A stretch of 8,841 nucleotides of DNA from Spirochaetales bacterium (GCA_002688185.1 NZCE01000035.1:1-8841), one strand, 5' to 3'. Shown: positions 1 through 6,037, counted from the first letter of the stretch. Numbers and translations are program-made. The notes: generated by a model from the letters alone, not told the origin.

Positions 1-2
1 AG

Positions 3-629
3 GTTGCGGAACCTGTAAAACCTTACCAGGAGGTTGTTTATTTTTCAATCACTTCGCTGATACTCCGATTTAATGCAACTGTAAAGTCTAGTCTACAAAT
101 CATCGAGATGATCCATCATTTAAACCCGCCGAGAACGGTCTATCATGTGAGCATTGAAAGATTCAGCCCATATTTCAACAATCCGGAAAGCTACCAAATA
201 CGGAACATCCGACCGTTGCCTGGTTACTCATCGGTATTTCCAGAAAACTCCAATGTGCAAAATCTGGCTTTTCATTTTCTCGGTGATTATGACTGCGCCT
301 CTTATCGGAATAGAAACATAATACGGAGGATTTTTAAGGATATTGAGAAGTGGCAAACACAATGGCAAACGGGCAAAATACCAATCTTGACGATAAAGCA
401 AATTGGTGACTATTTTATGCTGGTCGACACACGGGATGTATCAAAAATAAGCGGTGTAAGAATACTTGCCGAAAACGAACTAAAAATGTTGTTGGCACCA
501 AAAAAGTATCCTAAACAAAACGAAGTATTAGGCTGGGCGATTGTTAATAGGCTGGGGGTAATGGTCGGCGACGAATTCGTACCATTTGTTACTGCTGATG
601 GCAGGCTATTTGCGGAACTAAACGAATAA
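3..629 (+). CDS. C-terminal part of a RiPP-maturation B12-type radical SAM protein (5' end outside window)
   Basis: The frame is open from base 3 with no stop upstream of the ATG at 108, so this is the last 208 residues of a longer gene entering from the left, not a small protein starting at 108. The visible sequence matches, from memory, the C-terminal region of the 'RiPP maturation radical SAM protein 1' family: HLNPP, then ERFSPYFNNPE, RNIRPLPGYSSVFP, and a later LVDTRD followed by a winged-helix-like end (VLGWAIVNRLGVMVGDEF). Members of that family carry an N-terminal B12-binding domain and a radical SAM Cys motif (both would lie left of the window) and act on ribosomal peptides, often as methyltransferases or related tailoring enzymes. 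The precursor-like gene and the peptidase downstream fit this role. The family call rests on motif recall, and the catalytic half is not visible. Confidence 0.72.
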   Translation, partial: VAEPVKPYQEVVYFSITSLILRFNATVKSSLQIIEMIHHLNPPRTVYHVSIERFSPYFNNPESYQIRNIRPLPGYSSVFPENSNVQNLAFHFLGDYDCASYRNRNIIRRIFKDIEKWQTQWQTGKIPILTIKQIGDYFMLVDTRDVSKISGVRILAENELKMLLAPKKYPKQNEVLGWAIVNRLGVMVGDEFVPFVTADGRLFAELNE

Positions 630-656
630 TGGACTGAAGGGCGCACTTGAGGGCTA

Positions 657-694
657 TTGACAGTAATTGAGTTGACTCACAAAATAGCTATATA
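657..694 (+). promoter_or_regulatory. Possible sigma-70 promoter for the small precursor-like gene
   Basis: The 91-base gap before the GTG start holds two overlapping solutions: TTGACA at 657-662 with a 17-base spacer to CAAAAT at 680-685, or TTGAGT at 667-672 with a 16-base spacer to TATATA at 689-694. Either would give the precursor-like gene and the peptidase extra transcription independent of the maturase gene, as precursors often need high expression. The region is AT-rich, so chance matches are likely. Confidence 0.35.
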
Positions 695-709
695 GGTATG
701 AAGAGGGAC

Positions 710-715
710 AGGGTG
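710..715 (+). promoter_or_regulatory. Ribosome binding site deciding the GTG start at 721
   Basis: AGGGTG ends five bases before the GTG at 721 and continues as GGTGA, matching the distal part of the extended anti-Shine-Dalgarno complement. A second purine block (AAGAGGGA, 701-708) lies just upstream. There is no in-frame ATG until well inside the protein (Met18), so the GTG is the likely start. Confidence 0.55.
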
Positions 716-720
716 AAAGT

Positions 721-990
721 GTGGAAGTAACTCAAAAGAAGTATTATTTTGAAGCATTTATTAATAAATGTATGTTCGATCAAGATTTCTCTAAAAAGGT
801 AAAAGAAGCGCTCAAGGAACAAGATCCCGTCAAAAGAGACGAGAAAATTAAACAAGCATTGGATGAAATAGGTTTTCTCGAAAATCGAACGGAAATTTTG
901 ACCGCCTTGACCAAGTTTGGATCCGAAGAATTTGAGAAGATAGATGAAGTAGCTGACGCATTTAACAATGATGGAAGATACGGCGTGTAG
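721..990 (+). CDS. Small 89-residue protein, candidate RiPP precursor peptide
   Basis: I recognise no named family. The protein is charged and predicted mostly helical. Residues about 10-30 (FEAFINKCMFDQDFSKKVKEAL) have the look of leader peptides of the NHLP/Nif11 style, where an aromatic residue, a Cys and a DxxF motif precede a Lys/Leu helix. Residues 41-75 continue as a second amphipathic stretch, and the protein ends in a short, less structured tail, AFNNDGRYGV. It has one Cys (residue 17) and no signal peptide or membrane segment. It lies 91 bases after a predicted RiPP maturase and 48 bases before a C1 peptidase, so I infer that it is the modified substrate, with the core in the last 8-15 residues. 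It could instead be a small partner or regulatory protein. Its G+C content (about 36%) is well below that of the sugar genes to the right. Confidence 0.6.
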   Translation: MEVTQKKYYFEAFINKCMFDQDFSKKVKEALKEQDPVKRDEKIKQALDEIGFLENRTEILTALTKFGSEEFEKIDEVADAFNNDGRYGV

Positions 991-1038
991 CTATTTGCCG
1001 GCCGGGTTCAATACGAAATCCACGCATTCTCTTGATTA

Positions 1039-2049
1039 ATGAACGGCTTATATCACACCTCAGAATATATCGAGTTTACAAAAGAATATTTGGACGCGCT
1101 TCAATCTACCATTGCCACATACGGCCTACCCTGGACGGCCGGAGAAACGCCGTTTTATGGCGGGTATCTTAGGACAGAATTAGGATTTCTTGGCATTCGA
1201 AGCGCTGTGGACGAGAGGCGCCTCAAGCACCTACAAAGTAGCCTGAATAGCCGTCAATACGAGACAAACATTAAGAGCTTTTATTCTGCAGTTCCAGCGC
1301 GGGTAGATTGGCGGAAACACGCATTGCAAAATAATCATGATGAGCATAATTGGGTAACTCCTGTAAAATTCCAGGGAGTTTGTGCCTCCTGTGTTGCCTT
1401 TGCAGTTATCGCCACCATGGAAGCCAGTGTGCGGATTCATGCCCAAACCCCGTATGACGCAGATCCGACTGCTTTTCCACTGCTGTCGGAAGGACAGTTA
1501 TTTTTTGATGGAGCAGAAAAAGCGTGCTGGCTCGGTTGGCACAGAAGCGAGGCCCTCCGTTATACAAACCAAATTGGAATCATCCCATCGGATCTATATC
1601 CGTACGAGGCGTACAACCAGAGCTTTCCGTTTGATCGGAACAATCTGCCTAATTTAACGGTGGTAAAACAATGGCATCGAATCAATAGCATCGTATGTAT
1701 GAAAGAATGGCTTGGTACACGGGGACCGGTATACGCAGAGCTCTCCTGCTTTGGCGATTTTCTCCTGTATCGAGAAGGGGTATACAGCCATGTCCTCAGA
1801 GATGATTTTGATGAAGATTCAATACCGCATGCGGTCTGCGTTATCGGCTACGACGATGAAAAAAAAGTAGTTCGAGTCTACGAAAACGGCACAATTAAGA
1901 CGTATTCAGGTGCATGGCTTTGTAAAAACAGCTTTGGGCCGCAGTGGGGGGAAGACGGCTACTGCTGGATTGGATACAGCGAATGTGGGATTAACTCGGA
2001 TATGTGGGGAATTGAGCGTTTCGAGATGATTAATGGCGTGTCCGGATAA
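1039..2049 (+). CDS. Papain-family (C1) cysteine peptidase, candidate leader peptidase
   Basis: A complete 336-residue papain-fold protease. The peptidase domain begins near residue 85 with the PARVDWR motif, then VTPVKFQGVCASCVAFA gives the oxyanion-hole Gln112 and catalytic Cys118. IPHAVCVIGYDD supplies His264, and WLCKNSFGPQWGEDGYCWIGY supplies Asn297 and the conserved Trp/Gly tail. LSEGQLFFDG (150-158) corresponds to the LSEQ-type motif. The usual CGSCW around the nucleophile is CASCV here. The first ~85 residues form an N-terminal extension without a recognisable propeptide signature or signal peptide, so the enzyme is probably cytoplasmic. An in-frame stop at 1033-1035 makes ATG 1039 the earliest possible ATG, yet no Shine-Dalgarno sequence precedes it. 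Its place 48 bases after the precursor-like gene suggests leader removal, as proposed for the C1 peptidase PoyH of the polytheonamide cluster. That role is inference. Confidence 0.88.
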   Translation: MNGLYHTSEYIEFTKEYLDALQSTIATYGLPWTAGETPFYGGYLRTELGFLGIRSAVDERRLKHLQSSLNSRQYETNIKSFYSAVPARVDWRKHALQNNHDEHNWVTPVKFQGVCASCVAFAVIATMEASVRIHAQTPYDADPTAFPLLSEGQLFFDGAEKACWLGWHRSEALRYTNQIGIIPSDLYPYEAYNQSFPFDRNNLPNLTVVKQWHRINSIVCMKEWLGTRGPVYAELSCFGDFLLYREGVYSHVLRDDFDEDSIPHAVCVIGYDDEKKVVRVYENGTIKTYSGAWLCKNSFGPQWGEDGYCWIGYSECGINSDMWGIERFEMINGVSG

Positions 2050-2112
2050 GCTCATCTGGAGATTTTGCCGGCCCATGGCATCCAAATCGATTGGCGAAGT
2101 TGAGTTAAGTGC

Positions 2113-2517
2113 CTATTTCCACTCCCATACCTGAGCTTGAGCTGTCCCGTCCCCACCTATTTCATGTTCAAATATCGCCGCCACGTTATTGAGCCTAGCC
2201 CATTTAGGATCCGATGATTGATAATAAATCGCTCCCCTATAGCTTACAGCGCCCCCTCCCTTAAACACACCCATGCCCTGACCTATCCATGTGGCCATCT
2301 CTCCGTTTTCTCCCATTACTATCCCGTTTCCTTCCCCGTATACGTTTCCGTCAGGCCTAACGACAGAGGTGTAGGTCGCAATTGTAGTATGGGCAACGCC
2401 AAGAAGTTGACCACTCGCCTGAAAAGAAGATTCTAGTTTGGCGATCGAACCCTCATTGGACAAGACACGCTGACCAGTAACTTTACCGGACTCTTCTAAA
2501 ATTTTTTCACCTAACAT
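2113..2517 (-). CDS. Conserved small protein of unknown function (134 aa)
   Basis: I cannot name the family, though sequences of this kind (opening LGEKILEESGKVTGQRVL and ending in a VWEWK-like tail) are familiar to me as ~135-residue conserved hypothetical proteins in varied environmental bacteria and archaea. The protein has no signal peptide, no membrane segment and no Cys. From residue ~28 on it alternates hydrophobic and polar residues with many glycines (GNVYGEGNGIVMGENG, WIGQGMGVFKGGGAVSYRGAIYY), which suggests an all-beta, possibly barrel-like fold; that is a guess from pattern only. ATG 2517 is supported by an excellent ribosome binding site and a near-consensus promoter just upstream, so it forms a transcription unit of its own, convergent with the peptidase gene and divergent from the fucosidase gene. 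No functional link to either neighbour is visible. Confidence 0.82.
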   Translation of the reverse strand: MLGEKILEESGKVTGQRVLSNEGSIAKLESSFQASGQLLGVAHTTIATYTSVVRPDGNVYGEGNGIVMGENGEMATWIGQGMGVFKGGGAVSYRGAIYYQSSDPKWARLNNVAAIFEHEIGGDGTAQAQVWEWK

Positions 2518-2523
2518 ATTTCT

Positions 2524-2530
2524 CTCCTCC
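2524..2530 (-). promoter_or_regulatory. Strong ribosome binding site for the 134-residue protein
   Basis: On the minus strand the sequence reads CTGGAGGAGAGAAAT directly before ATG 2517. The GGAGGAG core lies at 2524-2530 with a six-base spacer, which fixes the start. Confidence 0.85.
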
Positions 2531-2542
2531 AGTTTTGCTTAA

Positions 2543-2571
2543 ATGATAGGACACCGAATTCCCATTGTCAA
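2543..2571 (-). promoter_or_regulatory. Near-consensus sigma-70 promoter for the 134-residue protein
   Basis: Read on the minus strand, TTGACA (2571-2566) is followed by a 17-base spacer and TATCAT (2548-2543): a perfect -35 box and five of six -10 bases. Transcription would begin near 2536, leaving an untranslated leader of about 20 bases that contains the ribosome binding site. Confidence 0.75.
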
Positions 2572-2734
2572 ATTCAGAGCTAACGTGACATTCGCTCGCA
2601 ATGAGGTCCGATTTGTTGTAGCTGCGGAGCGCTGTGTTGTAATATGCGATACACTCGTGCGAAGGCGCCATTTTTTTGATGTTATTACAGGCCCAGCCGA
2701 TCGCGTCCAATGATTGAGGTGGGTACGCCTTGTC

Positions 2735-2762
2735 TTGACTCTGCTTCGATCTCATGTACATT
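2735..2762 (+). promoter_or_regulatory. Possible promoter for the fucosidase gene
   Basis: TTGACT (2735-2740), a 16-base spacer, then TACATT (2757-2762): five of six and four of six consensus bases. Transcription would start near 2770, about 55 bases before the ATG. The -10 box is weak, so this is tentative. Confidence 0.38.
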
Positions 2763-2812
2763 GATCTTAACAAATATCCTTGCCGACGCGACTTGATGTC
2801 ACAGTCCTTTTT

Positions 2813-2818
2813 AAGGAG
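2813..2818 (+). promoter_or_regulatory. Ribosome binding site of the fucosidase gene
   Basis: AAGGAG sits six bases before ATG 2825. It settles this start over downstream alternatives. Confidence 0.85.
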
Positions 2819-2824
2819 TAACTT

Positions 2825-4291
2825 ATGGTTACGGAATATCGGGCAGACTGGCGCTCGCTTATCAGCCACAATACGCCGCAATGGCTGCGGGACGACAAGT
2901 TTGGAATCTACACTCATTGGGGGGCATATTCCGTTCCGGCGTGCGGCAAAAATGGTACATGGTATCCATATTTTATGTACCAAAAAGGTAACCCACAATA
3001 CGAGTTCCATGTAGAGAACTTTGGCCCGCCTTCACGGTTTGGCTACAAAGATTTTATCCCGATGTTTACCGCGGAACGTTTTGATCCAGACGAATGGGCA
3101 GAGCTTTTCGCCCGTTCCGGTGCCCGATTTGCAGGACCGGTAGCCGAACATCACGATGGCTTCGCGATGTGGGATAGCAAACTGAGCGAGTGGAACGCGG
3201 CAAAAATGGGGCCAAAACAAGACATCGTCGCGGGGCTCGGCCGGGCAATTCGTAATCAGAATCTACGATACATGGTGGCCTTGCACCACGCTGAGCTCTG
3301 GTACTTTTATCCTCATTGGGAGAAAACGTACGACACATCTGATGCGAAATTTGCAGGGCTTTACGGCCGGCCCCACGATCTGCAGTGGACCGACGCGCCA
3401 CCGGAAGTGCCCAAAGGCCCATTCAGGTTTTGGAGAATGCAGACGAGACCGGACAGGAACTTTCACGAATATTGGCTGGGCAAGGCAAAGGAAGTAATCG
3501 ACCGCTACAGCCCCGATCTTCTCTGGCTCGATAACGGAATCCTTTTTCTCCAGGAGCACTACTTGCGACAACTCGCCGCGTATTACTACAACAAAGCTTT
3601 AGAGTGGGGCAAGGACGTGGCCCTGACCTACAAAATGCACGAGCTAGTGCCGGGCAGTGCCCTCGTTGACTTGGAGTTGGGGAGATTCGAGGAGTTGACA
3701 TATCACGAATGGATTACCGATACGTCGGTTGACGACCAAGGCGCCTGGTCGTACGTCAAGGATGCACCGTTAAAATCCACGGAAGTGCTGATTCATAATT
3801 TGGTTGAGAACGTAAGCAAAAATGGGTACTTACTGCTCAACGTTGGCCCCCGGCCTGACGGAACGATTCCCACGGAAGTACAGCAACGCCTCATCGGAAT
3901 GGGAAAATGGCTCGAAGTTAACGGAGAGGCCATCTACGATACCACGCCCTGGCTGACTTTTGGGGAAGGACCGACAAAAATGGAAAAAGCCGGGCCATTC
4001 AGCGAGCGTCAGGAAGTTCGCTATACTCCACGGGACATCCGATTCACCTGCCGGGACCGGACGCTCTACGCCATCTGTTTGGGGTGGCCGGAAGGCAGTA
4101 CCACTATCGAGGCTTGCGGCCGGCTTTATGACGGCGAAATTGAATCGGTTTCAATGCTGGGCTCGGATGAGCGCCTGGCCTGGAGCCTCGACAGGACAGG
4201 ATTGAAAGCGGAGTCGCCGCAAACGCGGCCGTGTGAGCATGCCTATGTGTTCAAGATCAGTCGCAAGAATCCTTTCGATAAACAGGCTTAA
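2825..4291 (+). CDS. GH29 alpha-L-fucosidase family protein, cytoplasmic
   Basis: A 488-residue retaining alpha-L-fucosidase homologue that would release L-fucose from glycans. The catalytic barrel occupies roughly residues 10-365. FGIYTHWGAYSVP (about 26-38) and AEHHDGFAMWDS (107-118) are the classic fucose-binding motifs. SPDLLWLDNG places the nucleophile at Asp236. NLVENVSKNGYLLLNVGPRPDGTIP (325-349) and MGKWLEVNGEAIYDT (359-373) close the barrel. A C-terminal beta domain follows to ~480. The length is typical and there is no signal peptide, so it probably acts on imported oligosaccharides. At the place where many members have WE (the acid/base Glu, residue 289 of human FUCA1), this protein reads HEWITDTS, with Ile297 after the Trp and a Glu at 295. 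The acid/base is poorly conserved in parts of GH29, so activity cannot be excluded, but specificity may differ. Confidence 0.92.
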   Translation: MVTEYRADWRSLISHNTPQWLRDDKFGIYTHWGAYSVPACGKNGTWYPYFMYQKGNPQYEFHVENFGPPSRFGYKDFIPMFTAERFDPDEWAELFARSGARFAGPVAEHHDGFAMWDSKLSEWNAAKMGPKQDIVAGLGRAIRNQNLRYMVALHHAELWYFYPHWEKTYDTSDAKFAGLYGRPHDLQWTDAPPEVPKGPFRFWRMQTRPDRNFHEYWLGKAKEVIDRYSPDLLWLDNGILFLQEHYLRQLAAYYYNKALEWGKDVALTYKMHELVPGSALVDLELGRFEELTYHEWITDTSVDDQGAWSYVKDAPLKSTEVLIHNLVENVSKNGYLLLNVGPRPDGTIPTEVQQRLIGMGKWLEVNGEAIYDTTPWLTFGEGPTKMEKAGPFSERQEVRYTPRDIRFTCRDRTLYAICLGWPEGSTTIEACGRLYDGEIESVSMLGSDERLAWSLDRTGLKAESPQTRPCEHAYVFKISRKNPFDKQA

Positions 4292-4301
4292 TCGGCGCCA
4301 C

Positions 4302-4318
4302 ATTTCTGTGCAAGAAAT
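4302..4318. repeat. Small inverted repeat between convergent genes
   Basis: ATTTCT and AGAAAT flank a five-base loop in the 30-base gap between the fucosidase stop and the stop of the opposing dehydrogenase gene. The stem is short and AT-rich, and neither strand has a following T-run, so it is at best a weak transcript end. Confidence 0.25.
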
Positions 4319-4321
4319 TGC

Positions 4322-5074
4322 TCAAAAAAAAGCGTCGGCAGAATCTTGCGGCTCATAGCCCAGGACATCCCTTGCGTGAGTTAGGTCCCTATAGCCCCAC
4401 TTATTTTTTGACGTAGCCAGAAAAACATCGTACACGAGGTCGAGTGGAGCATCTATGCACTGATGCAGGATCTGCACAGCGTCGCGATGGCTCAGGTAAA
4501 TCGAGCGCTCGCGGGTCTTGTGTGGCCTGTCATCCTTTTGCACGGAACCTAAGCGCACGCACAACACGGACATCCCATACGCGTCCGAATAGTATCGCCC
4601 CAGCGCCTCGCCAAAGACTTTCGTCACGCCATATATGCCCTCCGGACGGATCTGCTCATGAGTAATTATAGGAATATCCTCGGCGATGCTTTCATAGTTG
4701 CCTTTCGCAATAGCACTATAAGGTTGTACCCTCTCATAGCCGCATATCACATTGCCGCTGCTTGCAAAAACAAGCCTTTTGACCCCGGCAACCCGCGCCG
4801 CCTCGAATACGTTGTACGTGCCGATTATATTGCTGCTGAGCTGGCCTTCCCAGTCGTCGCCTCCAAGGTATGCCGCGAGATGAACGGCAACATCTTGTCC
4901 CACGAAGGCAGACTTGATGGCACCAAAGTCCGAAATGTCGGCACAAAAATTCCGTACCCCCTCGACTTTGCTGCGATTCAGTGCTGAAAGCTCATAGCCA
5001 CCAAAACCCTTGAGATGCTCTTTGAGCAATCCACCAATCAGGCCGCTCATACCCGTTACTAAAACTTTAGTCAT
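4322..5074 (-). CDS. NAD-dependent epimerase/dehydratase-family protein, uronate-dehydrogenase-like
   Basis: A 250-residue extended short-chain dehydrogenase. The N-terminal Rossmann motif is VLVTGMSGLIGG (Gly8, Gly11, Gly14), and VHLAAYLGGDDWEGQLSSNIIGTYNVFEAA is the standard NAD-binding core. FASSGNVI supplies the catalytic Ser (105/106), and YGVTK supplies Tyr148 and Lys152. The short length, the DDW..L..NIIGTYNVFEAAR segment and the ending (RDAVQIL, DVLGYEPQDSADAF) recall uronate dehydrogenases, which oxidise D-galacturonate or D-glucuronate to the aldarolactone; related sugar epimerases share these motifs, so the substrate is open. ATG 5074 is preceded by GAGAAGGA with a seven-base spacer. 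It is convergent with the fucosidase gene and divergent from the hydrolase gene. The setting suggests sugar or uronic acid catabolism. Confidence 0.85.
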   Translation of the reverse strand: MTKVLVTGMSGLIGGLLKEHLKGFGGYELSALNRSKVEGVRNFCADISDFGAIKSAFVGQDVAVHLAAYLGGDDWEGQLSSNIIGTYNVFEAARVAGVKRLVFASSGNVICGYERVQPYSAIAKGNYESIAEDIPIITHEQIRPEGIYGVTKVFGEALGRYYSDAYGMSVLCVRLGSVQKDDRPHKTRERSIYLSHRDAVQILHQCIDAPLDLVYDVFLATSKNKWGYRDLTHARDVLGYEPQDSADAFF

Positions 5075-5081
5075 GTTAAAA

Positions 5082-5089
5082 TCCTTCTC
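5082..5089 (-). promoter_or_regulatory. Ribosome binding site of the dehydrogenase gene
   Basis: On the minus strand GAGAAGGA lies seven bases before ATG 5074. Further upstream a TATACT (5126-5121, minus strand) could be a -10 box, but I find no -35 partner at the right distance. Confidence 0.65.
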
Positions 5090-5209
5090 AATATTTGGAA
5101 CGTCTGTGCGCTCGCATGCCAGTATACCTCTGTGCCTGATATGTTGCTTCCCGTCATTGCTTCATTCACTGGACCATGTTCGGTGAGACTCCAAAACTGA
5201 GATCCTAAT

Positions 5210-5238
5210 TTGACGCATGGGGTGAAAGCGCCTATACT
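5210..5238 (+). promoter_or_regulatory. Near-consensus sigma-70 promoter for the dienelactone-hydrolase-like gene
   Basis: TTGACG (5210-5215), a 17-base spacer, and TATACT (5233-5238) match five of six bases in each box. The predicted transcript starts near 5245, about 43 bases before ATG 5288. The in-frame TTG codon at 5210 is part of the -35 box, so it cannot be the translation start if this promoter is used. Confidence 0.72.
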
Positions 5239-5274
5239 CGGACCGGATACGTTTGGTTATTTAAGTTTCAAACG

Positions 5275-5283
5275 AAAGGGGAG
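5275..5283 (+). promoter_or_regulatory. Ribosome binding site selecting ATG 5288
   Basis: AAAGGGGAG ends four bases before ATG 5288. Together with the promoter just upstream it supports this start over the earlier in-frame TTG at 5210. Confidence 0.7.
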
Positions 5284-5287
5284 CGTC

Positions 5288-6031
5288 ATGGCCTACGACG
5301 GAATGATGGCGGAAACTGTTCGCTTGCAGGGACATGAAGGAGATCTCATCGATGCATACTTTGCAAGACCTCTGGGTTCCGGCCCATTTCCCGGAGTTAT
5401 TGTAATCCACCATATGCCGGGATTTGATGAAGGGACCAAGGAGATCGCCCGTAAATTTGCGCATCATGGATATACGGCGATTTCCCCCAATCTCCATTTC
5501 CGTGAAGGCAGGGGTAGCCCAGAGGCAAATAGCGCCAGTGTGAGAGAAGCCGGAGGCATGCCGGACGACCGGACCCTCGGTGATGTCGAAGGTGCAAAGG
5601 CCTATCTCCGCACTTTGCCCTATCACAACGGAAAGGTCGGTGTCATCGGCTATTGCTCCGGTGGCCGTCAAGTCTATCTCACGGCCTGCAAACTCTCCGG
5701 TATAGACGCCGCCGTGGATTGCTACGGCGGAGGTGTGACTGCGGCACCTAAGGATCTCTCGGAGCGTCAACCGGTGGCACCAATAGATTTTACTGAAACC
5801 CTCGGTTGCCCTCTGTTGGGGCTCTTTGGGATGGAAGACCGGAGACCCTCGCAGGCTGATGTGGCAAAGACAGAGGAAGTCCTTAAGCGTCATAACAAGG
5901 ACTATGAATTCCATTCTTTTGAGAACGCCGGACACAGTTTTTTTTCGGTGGACCGCCCAAGCTACCGGCAAGATGCCGCGGTTGAAGGCTGGAAAAAAGT
6001 GTTTGCCTTTTTCGGGCAACATTTGACCTGA
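5288..6031 (+). CDS. Dienelactone hydrolase family protein
   Basis: A 247-residue alpha/beta hydrolase. VGVIGYCSGGRQVY carries the GxCxGG nucleophile elbow with Cys123, which separates dienelactone hydrolases from serine esterases. GMEDRRPS gives the likely catalytic Asp184, and ENAGHSFF gives His216, so the triad is complete. FPGVIVIHHMPGFDEGTKEIARKFAHHGYTAISPNLHFREG (35-74) is the usual N-terminal core, with an HHMPG version of the segment near the active site. Dienelactone hydrolases open the lactone ring of dienelactone to maleylacetate; many relatives act on other lactones or esters, and the substrate here is unknown. There is no signal peptide. The neighbouring uronate-dehydrogenase-like gene would make a lactone, so a shared sugar-lactone pathway is conceivable, but the two genes are divergent and this is speculation. 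The stop lies only six bases from the opposing maturase gene's stop. Confidence 0.9.
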   Translation: MAYDGMMAETVRLQGHEGDLIDAYFARPLGSGPFPGVIVIHHMPGFDEGTKEIARKFAHHGYTAISPNLHFREGRGSPEANSASVREAGGMPDDRTLGDVEGAKAYLRTLPYHNGKVGVIGYCSGGRQVYLTACKLSGIDAAVDCYGGGVTAAPKDLSERQPVAPIDFTETLGCPLLGLFGMEDRRPSQADVAKTEEVLKRHNKDYEFHSFENAGHSFFSVDRPSYRQDAAVEGWKKVFAFFGQHLT

Positions 6032-6037
6032 CAGACA

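Larger units (their letters stand above)
2518..2824. other. Divergent intergenic region of 307 bases
   Basis: This gap separates the 134-residue gene (-) from the fucosidase gene (+). The left end holds the minus-strand promoter and ribosome binding site; the right end holds a weaker plus-strand promoter and an AAGGAG ribosome binding site. In between (about 2572-2734) I see no gene, RNA, clear hairpin or operator-like palindrome. An open minus-strand frame crosses it but carries the promoter of the next gene within it and has no family resemblance. Confidence 0.6.

Noticed and set aside
998..1005. GC-rich palindrome CCGGCCGG in the AT-rich gap between the precursor-like gene and the peptidase gene.
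   Set aside because: A self-complementary block with no loop and no T-run; not supportable as terminator, attenuator or operator.
2063..2100. TGCC/GGCA and CCAA/TTGG short inverted repeats between the peptidase stop and the opposing 134-residue gene.
   Set aside because: Four-base stems without a T-run; expected by chance, so no terminator is claimed.
2507..3010. Minus-strand open frame of 167 codons crossing the fucosidase start and the intergenic gap.
   Set aside because: It is antisense to conserved fucosidase sequence, contains the near-consensus promoter of the 134-residue gene, and resembles no family. A shorter version from 2758 also lacks a ribosome binding site.
5261..6022. Long open frame on the minus strand opposite the dienelactone hydrolase gene.
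   Set aside because: The plus strand encodes an intact, well-conserved enzyme with full triad; the antisense frame is a by-product of codon bias.
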